Shown here: one piece after another, positions 1 through 6,600 of the stretch
How positions within the stretch are numbered: position 1 is the first letter of the stretch
How the letters are laid out: the number at the start of each line of letters is the position of its first letter
From: Methanobacteriota archaeon
Lineage (GTDB): Archaea > Thermoplasmatota > DTKX01 > GCA-020343715
Assembly (NCBI GenBank): GCA_030594725.1
Contig: JAUVEQ010000147.1
Coordinates: 1 to 7,235 of the forward strand
DNA length: 7,235 nt
Direction of reading: 5' to 3'
Made by a program: the position numbers and the translations under genes
The notes under the pieces: model-generated
The model's database searches: none
What the model saw: only the letters and a program-made list of their open reading frames with translations
What the model was told of the DNA's origin: nothing

Positions 1-3000
1 ATACGAGTTCCTTGTGGCTCCTGGGAGCGACCCGAGGGATATCGCCCTCAGGTACGAGGGTATCCAATGGCTCTCATTGGACGATGCGAGCGGTGACCTG
101 ATGATCGAAACACCCGTGAGAATAATCCGCGATTCGGCACCCACGGCCTACCAGGAGCATGCGGATATCAGAGAGGAGGTCGTCGTGTCTTTCAACCTTA
201 TGGGCCAAAATACTGTGGGATTCCGGACGGACGAGTACAGAACTCACCTCCCTCTTGTCATCGATCCCAGCCTGGAGTTCGCCACCTACATCGGTGGCAG
301 AGGGACCGATCTGCCCTCGGACGTCACCTCTGACGAGGACGGTAACATCTACGTCCTTGGCAATACAAACAGTGGCAATTTCCCGAAAACGGTAGGCAGC
401 TACGATGAAACATTCAATGGCGGTTTAGATATCTTCGTTATGAAATTAGAATCTGATGGGACCTCGCTCATCTATTCAACTTTCATTGGTGGAGGAGGGA
501 CCGAGCATGGTTACGGTATCCAGGTGGATGGAATGGGGAGCGTTTACGTAACCGGAGATACCGGAAGCTCTAATTTCCCCATCACCCCAGGAGCCTTCGG
601 CCAATCAATTGGTGCTTATGGTACCAGCGCATATGTAGTCAAGCTTAATCCATCAGGCACAGACCTGGAGTACTCCACGTACTTCCATGCGGGATCCAAG
701 CTCATCGATTGCAGGGGCATAGCTGTGGACGACAACGGATCGGCCTATATCGTGGGCACTTCCTACCTTGGTGGAATTCCGGTCACATCGGGTGCATTTG
801 ACACCACGCCCAACGGCGAGAGGGACGCATACCTCGTTAAGTTCGAGCCGAACGGCAGCGCCCTGAACTTCTCTACTTACCTTGGTGGGTTAAACACAGA
901 TAAAGGAGTGTCCGTTGCGGTCGATGATTTCGGAAATGCATACGTGGTTGGTTATACTGAAAGTGCGGATTACCCAACCACCATCGGAGCCTATGACCGT
1001 TCTCACAATGGTGCGAACACTGACTTTGACCTTTACGTGACGAAGGTCAACGCTAGTGGGAGCTCCCTTGAATTCTCCACGTTCATCGGTGGTTCAGGGA
1101 CGGATTATTCATCCGATATTTGTGTGGATAACAATCAAAACGTGTACATTACTGGAATCACGTACAATAACAATTTTCCCACGACCGTGGGAGCAATCGA
1201 TCAAACCTTGGGAGGGGACAAAGACCTATTTGTTGCCAAGCTCAATTCCTCGGGAAGTCGACTCGATTACTCCACCTATATCGGAGGTAGTGGCCGCGAA
1301 GATCCTGGTAGAATCATGGTCCGGGAACCTTCCATCGTATACATGGCTGGATCGTCAGATAGCGACGATTTTCCCATCACCCCTGGGGCATACAACACAA
1401 AGAGGAACGGGGATTGGGATAGTTTCTTCTCCATCATAGATATGCAGGATGGGAAGTTGTACTACTCGACATTCTTAGGAGGTAGTGACGTGGAGCTCAC
1501 AACAGGGGTCGGTGGCTCTCTCTCAACATCAGGTGAAAGGGCATACATTGTGGGAACCACCCATAGCACCGACATCTCCGTTTCCAGCGATGTGATCGGT
1601 CCAATCTTCAACGGAGGTACCGAGGGTTTTCTGTTCACCTTCGATATAGACCAGCGCCCCTCCTGGGGACCCGTACCCACGATCGAGATGACGGAGGACA
1701 TCCTGTTTAGCGTGGACTTCGCCCCGTACATCAACGACGGGGACACACCCCAGTATATGCTGAGGGTTGTCTCGGACCACGATTACGTGGTAGTCTCAAT
1801 AGGCCGCACCATCACCTTTCAGGTCCCCAACGGGATTCCTGAGGTCACGATACCCGTGGTTCTTACAGACGGTTTCTGGAACGTATCAAAGGATATCGTC
1901 CTTCAGGTCGAGCAGGTGAACGACCCTCCCATCGTGGACCTTCCCAACGAGTTCCATGTCGTGGAGGACATACCCAAAACCATCGATCTATGGCCATATT
2001 TGGATGATGTCGACGGCCCGGTCGATGAAATGGAAGTAACCACGGAGTCACCCTACGGAATAGTCGATGGTTTCAACATCACAGTGACCATCCCCAACGG
2101 ATTCAGCAACTATACGCTATGGATCAACGTATCGGATGGAGAGAACATCACCAGCGCCTACTTGAACCTTATAATCACACAAGTCAACGACCCCCCGGTC
2201 ATCGAATCGCTGGGAGAGTTCGATGCCATCGAGGATGAAAGGTCGGTCTTCTACGTAGGTCCATTCATCGACGACCCTGACACAGAGCACCTGGATCTCG
2301 TTGTCACCACAGATAGTAGCAATTGCCAGGTCGAGGGTCACTACCTTAACTTCGATTACACCGCCGGCGGGTTCACCGAGTTCGTTAAGGTGTTCGTTTC
2401 GGATGGTTCCCTGTCGGTGAACGCCACAATAATCGTCCATGTCAAGGAAGTGAACGACTTGCCTATCGTCGCTGAGATCGAGCGCCAGATCGTCCGTGAG
2501 GACGAGGATGCCAGGATAGACATCTCACCGTATGTATCTGACGAGGACAACTCGATGGACGAGCTCACTCTGGAGTGCAATGCCGACGCGCTCATCGATA
2601 TTGAGGGGATGGAACTCATACTTCGCTACGAAGAGTGGGTGGGTGTCCATACAATCAATATCTCTGTATTCGATGGTACGGGCCGGATAATAGCCAGCAT
2701 AGAGGTGCAAGTATCGGCGGTCAACGATCCACCCCAGATCGAGAGATTAGGGTCAATGACTGAACCTGGCCTGGTGGAGGTCTATGAGGGTTCCAGGACG
2801 TATCTCGAGCTCCTGGTAACGGACGAGGAAGGAGGTAAGATGTTCTGGGCGCTGGAATCGACCTGGACCGAGGTAAAGGTCCTGGAGAATGGTACCATAG
2901 TCATCGTTGCCAAGCAGGGTGATGTTGGCCAACACCAGTTCACACTTGAGGTCAGCGATGATGATGGAGGCACCGATATCTGGTCCATTAACGTAACGGT

Positions 3001-3421
3001 GGTCAACGTGAACGATCCACCCCAGACACCAGTCCTTAGGGCCCCGGTGAACGGCACGATTTGGGAACTTGGCCAGAACGTAACATTCACACTACGTGTG
3101 GACGACCCGGACCTTGCTCTAGGCCAGTTGCTCACAATAACATTCGAATCGAACATCTCCGGTCTGTACAAGACGTTCACCTCTGATGAGGGCCTCTCCT
3201 TCGTCTACGATGGCCTACCAGCAGGCCACCATCGAATAGAGGTCATTGTGAGCGATGGAGAGTACGAAAGCTCCCTATGGTTCACCTTAACCATCGAGGA
3301 TCCTTCAGGGTGGGATGACGACGATGATGATGATAATGAATCACCCTCAGGTCTTTCGGGTTCTCTTTTGGTCTTAATATTGTTCATCGTAGGCCTCGCC
3401 ATCCGGCGAAGATCGAGATGA
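1..3421 (+). CDS. Large surface protein: SBBP beta-propeller head, cadherin-like stalk, C-terminal membrane anchor (5' partial)
   Basis: The frame is open from base 2 to a TGA at 3419-3421. A GTG at 14 could be read as a start, but the preceding codons (Tyr-Glu-Phe-Leu) continue the same domain, so the true start lies upstream. Residues below count that GTG as 1. Residues 1-88 look like the end of the domain that commonly precedes SBBP repeats (APGSDP, LRYEG, LVIDPSLEF). Residues 89-545 are seven SBBP blades, 555-1096 are six cadherin/Ig-like domains, and 1101-1135 are an Asp linker, hydrophobic helix and RRRSR end. The protein is presumably exported and displayed on the surface; adhesion or ligand binding is inferred, and no catalytic motif is seen. 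Cysteines are few (233, 370, 771, 855). The neighbour is convergent, so the two are not an operon. A bacterial origin for such a protein is possible but less favoured. Confidence 0.9.
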   Translation, partial: YEFLVAPGSDPRDIALRYEGIQWLSLDDASGDLMIETPVRIIRDSAPTAYQEHADIREEVVVSFNLMGQNTVGFRTDEYRTHLPLVIDPSLEFATYIGGRGTDLPSDVTSDEDGNIYVLGNTNSGNFPKTVGSYDETFNGGLDIFVMKLESDGTSLIYSTFIGGGGTEHGYGIQVDGMGSVYVTGDTGSSNFPITPGAFGQSIGAYGTSAYVVKLNPSGTDLEYSTYFHAGSKLIDCRGIAVDDNGSAYIVGTSYLGGIPVTSGAFDTTPNGERDAYLVKFEPNGSALNFSTYLGGLNTDKGVSVAVDDFGNAYVVGYTESADYPTTIGAYDRSHNGANTDFDLYVTKVNASGSSLEFSTFIGGSGTDYSSDICVDNNQNVYITGITYNNNFPTTVGAIDQTLGGDKDLFVAKLNSSGSRLDYSTYIGGSGREDPGRIMVREPSIVYMAGSSDSDDFPITPGAYNTKRNGDWDSFFSIIDMQDGKLYYSTFLGGSDVELTTGVGGSLSTSGERAYIVGTTHSTDISVSSDVIGPIFNGGTEGFLFTFDIDQRPSWGPVPTIEMTEDILFSVDFAPYINDGDTPQYMLRVVSDHDYVVVSIGRTITFQVPNGIPEVTIPVVLTDGFWNVSKDIVLQVEQVNDPPIVDLPNEFHVVEDIPKTIDLWPYLDDVDGPVDEMEVTTESPYGIVDGFNITVTIPNGFSNYTLWINVSDGENITSAYLNLIITQVNDPPVIESLGEFDAIEDERSVFYVGPFIDDPDTEHLDLVVTTDSSNCQVEGHYLNFDYTAGGFTEFVKVFVSDGSLSVNATIIVHVKEVNDLPIVAEIERQIVREDEDARIDISPYVSDEDNSMDELTLECNADALIDIEGMELILRYEEWVGVHTINISVFDGTGRIIASIEVQVSAVNDPPQIERLGSMTEPGLVEVYEGSRTYLELLVTDEEGGKMFWALESTWTEVKVLENGTIVIVAKQGDVGQHQFTLEVSDDDGGTDIWSINVTVVNVNDPPQTPVLRAPVNGTIWELGQNVTFTLRVDDPDLALGQLLTITFESNISGLYKTFTSDEGLSFVYDGLPAGHHRIEVIVSDGEYESSLWFTLTIEDPSGWDDDDDDDNESPSGLSGSLLVLILFIVGLAIRRRSR
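278..1648 (+). repeat. Seven SBBP-type beta-propeller blades
   Basis: Seven protein repeats begin at residues 89, 154, 220, 286, 354, 419 and 484 (counting the GTG at base 14 as 1), giving spacings of 65, 66, 66, 68, 65 and 65. Each opens with a [YF]-[SA]-T-[YF]-[IL]-G-G core (FATYIGG, YSTFIGG, FSTYLGG, YSTYIGG). Most continue with VD..GN.Y..G, then a FP.T.GA element, then a hydrophobic strand ending K-[LVF]-x-x-x-G. Blade 3 is divergent (YSTYFHAG in place of the GG core). Blades 6 and 7 have lost the usual VD..G segment, and blade 7 also lacks the FP.T.GA element. SBBP repeats are a known beta-propeller family; that seven blades form one closed ring is my inference from the count. The repeats have diverged at the DNA level, so this is not a recent expansion. 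Confidence 0.88.
1676..3301 (+). repeat. Six tandem cadherin/Ig-like stalk domains with VNDPP boundaries
   Basis: Domain-end motifs VNDPP, VNDPP, VNDLP, VNDPP and VNDPP fall at residues 635, 724, 813, 903 and 999, dividing the region into six domains. The first four open with an ED.......PY..D.D pattern (for example IEDERSVF then GPFIDDPD), with the Glu-Asp pair at 561, 651, 740 and 829, a repeat of 89-90 residues. Domains 5 and 6 (about 908-999 and 1004-1096) lack the PY..D.D element. Domain 6 has the look of a PKD/Ig-like fold: APVNGTIWELGQNVTF, then DDPD, then a late GHHRIEVIVSDGE. In cadherin-like families the Asp/Asn clusters at domain boundaries bind calcium and stiffen the rod. That is likely here but is inferred from motif only. 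Confidence 0.82.
3314..3418 (+). other. C-terminal anchor: seven-Asp linker, hydrophobic helix, RRRSR tail
   Basis: The end of the plus-strand protein is tripartite. Seven consecutive Asp codons (3314-3334, mostly GAT) are followed by Asn-Glu-Ser-Pro-Ser-Gly. A hydrophobic stretch of about 15-17 residues (around residues 1114-1130, containing SLLVLILFIVGLAI) comes next, then the basic cluster RRRSR just before the stop. This layout resembles archaeal and bacterial sorting signals of the CTERM type, in which a protease/transpeptidase such as an archaeosortase may replace the helix with a lipid. I see no PGF or other recognised signature tripeptide, so it may equally be a plain tail anchor. The Asp run probably acts as a flexible, highly charged spacer next to the membrane. 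Confidence 0.7.
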
Positions 3422-3432
3422 GATACCGCCAC

Positions 3433-3455
3433 TGACGACTTCAAGGAAGTCATCA
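3433..3455. terminator. Inverted repeat just after the plus-strand stop; possible transcript-end hairpin
   Basis: TGACGACTTC, a three-base AAG spacer and GAAGTCATCA form a ten-base stem with one mismatched pair (3436 with 3452). It begins 12 bases after the plus-strand stop codon. On the minus strand the mismatch becomes a G-U wobble, so the hairpin would be slightly stronger in the antisense transcript. No T-tract follows; instead a palindrome ATATCGATAT starts on its last base. It could stabilise or end the mRNA of either gene. Archaeal termination usually depends on U-tracts rather than hairpins, so the functional call is weak although the inverted repeat itself is plain. Confidence 0.35.
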
Positions 3456-3624
3456 TATCGATATAGGATCGGTGAACGCTATCGATGCGACCGAGTTGAA
3501 TATCGGGAAATCGATGGGGGAGCGAGAACACGCGGGCATCCCCGGTAGGATCACCATCGCCCTCGTCCCGGTCACCAACCTATTGCTCTCCACCTGGAAA
3601 GGGTCAGTCCGGCAGGTCAAGCTC

Positions 3625-3669
3625 CACTGGCACGATGCACCACGGTCTCTCGAGATACCTCTTCCAGTG
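3625..3669. other. Nested inverted repeat just downstream of the minus-strand stop
   Basis: CACTGG (3625-3630) and CCAGTG (3664-3669) are exact reverse complements. Between them sits a 16-base near-palindrome (3644-3659, GGTCTCTCGAGATACC) with a single mismatched pair. The structure begins five bases beyond the minus-strand TAG, so it would lie in the 3' untranslated end of that transcript. It could be a termination or mRNA-end structure. The stems are short and no T-tract accompanies it, so chance is a real alternative. Confidence 0.25.
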
Positions 3670-3673
3670 CGTA

Positions 3674-6600
3674 CTAGTCCTTATCCTCAAGCTCGATCTC
3701 TGCCTCGCCCACGAGGTCATCGAGGGGGTCGCGGGGGCCTTCCACCGCCAACTCGTCCTCCATCTCCAGGTCCAGAAGGTCGACCGCGTCCGAGGGCTTC
3801 TCCTCCTCGACCTGGGAGAGGGCACTGGCCCTCTCCCTCGATACGAGGGTGCGCATGAGGAGCAAGAGCACGACCACCGTCACCACGAAGAGGATGATGA
3901 CGAGGAAGAGATTGGTCCTGTACACCGGTATCGGGTACTCCTCGTCGTTGAGGTCGAACTGCAGGGTCATGGTCTCGTTGAGGGTCATGTCCTCGGACCG
4001 ATCGACCTCGATGGCGGTCATGTGCTGGGTGGTGGTCAGGGCCATCCTCACGGTGTACTCTCCACCGGGCAGCCGGAACACGACGGCCCCCTTGGGGTCG
4101 GTACGGCCCGAGGTGATGGCCTCGTCACCCGCCTCGACGTTCACGTCGACCCCGGGAACACTGGCGCCGTCGGAGCCAACCACCTTGACGGTGAGGTAGT
4201 GGACGGTCGCCTGGACCTGGAACTCAGCACCCTCCTCGAGGGTTATGCCCGACTCGGCATGGACCAAGGTGGCCCTCCACCAGACCTCGACATCGGCGGA
4301 CCCCTCGGGCAGCCGCAGTGTCAACATCCCCGAGGCATCGGTGAAGCCGGTGCCCAGGACCAGACCCGTCGTGCCATTGGTGACGGATACGGTCGCGCCC
4401 TCAAGGTCGATCCCGGCGTCGTCCTCCACATAGAAGGTCAGGTGGTGCACCGAGGCCGTCAGGATGTAGGGGCCATTACCGTCCACGGTGATCGCGGCCT
4501 CGAGGACCCCGGTGTCCTGCCAACGGGCGGTCACCGTGTAGTCGGCCCCGGGCAGCCTGAAGGCGACGCTGCCGCTGCCATCTGTGGTGCCGGCCGCCAG
4601 CACGGTCCCGGTGGCCGCCAGGGTCATGGTGACCTCCGCGTTGGCCAGGTCGAGGTCCCCGGTGTCCACGAGGTGCACCACGGGGTGGTGGACCGACGCC
4701 ACCATCTCGACCGTTTCATCACCGGTCAACACGTGGGTCGTGGCCAGCACGCCCACGTCCTTCCAGGTCGCATGTACGATCCAGTCGCCGGCGGGTAGCC
4801 TGTAGGTGACACAACCCGTTGCGTCCGTCTGGAGGGTTCCCATGGTCCCCTCTCCTCCAGCTGCCTCGACGGTCATGTGGGCGTTCTCCAGGTCGACGCC
4901 GTCAGCGTCCACCAGGTGAATGGTCAGGTAGTGGACCGCGCAAGCAAGTTCGTGGGCGCCGAGGCTGTCGACGGTCTCCACGCCCTCGAAGACGACATGG
5001 TCCTCCCAGATGACGACCAGGTCGTACTCGCCCAGCGGAAGCCTCAGCACGGCCTCGCCATCAGCGTCGGTGACGGCGGTGCCCATGGGCCTTCCGGTGG
5101 TGGTATTCGTCACGGTCAGTATGGCGGCCGCGACGGGGACCTCCCGGGAGTCGACGGTCTTGAAGGTGGCTTGGTACACGGCCACTGTCAGGGTGACCTC
5201 CATGTTGTCGTCGACGTCGACGAAGCCGCTGTAGACCGGGGAGTCCTTCCAGCTCACATCCAGGAGGGTGGTGCCGGCGGGCAGCCTGAAGGTGACGCGG
5301 CCATCGTCGTCGGTGCGCTCCTCCCCGGCGATGCGGCCGGTCAGATCGACAGTGGCGGCGACCAGGGCCCCATCCAGATCAATGTTGGCGGTGTCCACGA
5401 CCACCACCTCCAGATAGTAGACCGCCGTCTCTAGGACCAGCAGGTCGTCGGAGTCGATCCGGGCAGTGGTCGCCAGCACCGGGACGTCGGACCAGGTGAT
5501 GTCGATGGCATATGTCCCGGCCGGCAGCCGGAGGGTCAAGGTGCCCTCTGGGTCCGTCACCTTGGTCCCGAAGGGCTGTCCCGACGAGTGCTCGATGCTC
5601 ACGCTGGCGGACCCCAGGGGTTCTCCGATGGAGTCCTGGACGACCACGGGCACCCAGTGCACATCTCCGACGATGTCCAGGTCCTGGTGGGCGATGACCA
5701 CGTAGGGTGAGTCCAGGCCGACCAGGATGTCGCGCCAGTAGGTCCAGATGGTGTATTCGCCCGGTGGCAGCCTGGTGCTGGTCGTGCCATCCCCGCCGGT
5801 GATCACCAGGTCAAGGATCTGGTTGCCGTCGGCGGACCCCACAACAACCTTGGCTCCCTCGAGGGGGAGACCTATGGTGTCAGTGACCGTGATGTCGATG
5901 GTGAATATGTCGGCGAGGAGGACGATGCTGCCCGAGGCGTTCAGGTGGTAGCCCAGGGTGCTATCATGGATCAGGCTGTTCCGCCAGTAGACGGTGAAGT
6001 CGTAGTAGCCCAGGGGAAGGCGGGTGGACATGTTGCCCTCAAGATCGGTCAGGGAGGAGTCCAGGACGATATGGCTCGTCGTTTCCACGATGACCACCTG
6101 GGCAAGGCCGATGCCGCTCCCGAATTCGTCCTGCACCCGGACGTCCAGGACGAAGACGTAGGCGTTCAGCTCGAAGGGTCCGTTGCCATCGATGGTGATG
6201 TCCTCGTCGAAGACCACAGCGCCCAGCCATAACAGGGTCAGGTGGTAATCGCCACCGGCCATGCGGTCCAGGACGAAGTCGCCGTTGCCGTCGGTCCGCC
6301 CGAACTCGGCCAGGGCCGTGCCGTTGGGATGCTCCACGAGGGCGACCGCGTTTTCCACGGGATCACCGACATCGTCCACCAGATGGAAGGCGGGGTCGTA
6401 GACCGCCACCTCGACGACCATGGTGGTGTCACCGCTGACGTTGATGGTCCCAGCATAGACCTGGACGTCCTGCCAGTGGACCCAGAGGTCGTAGGTGGCG
6501 TTGCCGATCCAGATGCTGGCATTGCCCCCGGGATCTGTGACCTCACTGCGGTCATGGATGGTAACCACGGCTCCCTCCAGGGGTCGGGTCATGTTGTCCA

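Larger units (their letters stand above)
3422..3673. other. Convergent intergenic region between two stop codons
   Basis: These 252 bases separate the TGA of the plus-strand gene from the TAG of the minus-strand gene (3674-3676). Both transcripts must end here or read into each other. I find no run of five or more T on either strand, so no classic archaeal T-tract terminator is evident. The visible structure is an inverted repeat near each gene end (3433-3455 and 3625-3669), a 10-base palindrome at 3455-3464, and three ATCGAT sites. Reading frames that cross it run on as antisense of the flanking genes and show no recognisable protein features. Confidence 0.8.

Noticed and set aside
3314..3334. 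GAT/GAC run as a regulatory microsatellite
   Set aside because: It encodes the seven-Asp linker in frame, mixes GAT and GAC codons, and a change by whole codons would not switch expression. There is no sign of phase variation.
3205..3531. Minus-strand open frame crossing the end of the plus-strand gene
   Set aside because: Its serine run is simply the reverse strand of the seven-Asp codon run, and the rest has no domain features.
3472..3858. Possible small gene beginning in the intergenic region on the plus strand
   Set aside because: The second half is an Arg/Pro/Gly-rich run produced by reading antisense through the acidic tail codons of the minus-strand gene. There is no recognisable motif and the frame overlaps a confident gene.
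3635..4798. A 387-codon open frame on the plus strand, antisense to the end of the minus-strand gene
   Set aside because: Its product is a Gly/His/Val/Asp-rich string with no domain or plausible fold, and it lies wholly opposite well-patterned repeats, the membrane helix and the tail. High G+C at third positions of the real gene removes stops from this frame.
4877..5434. A 185-codon plus-strand open frame opposite repeats 6-8
   Set aside because: It shows the same antisense composition (Gly, Asp, Val, His) and echoes the repeat period of the opposite strand; it has no independent coding signal.
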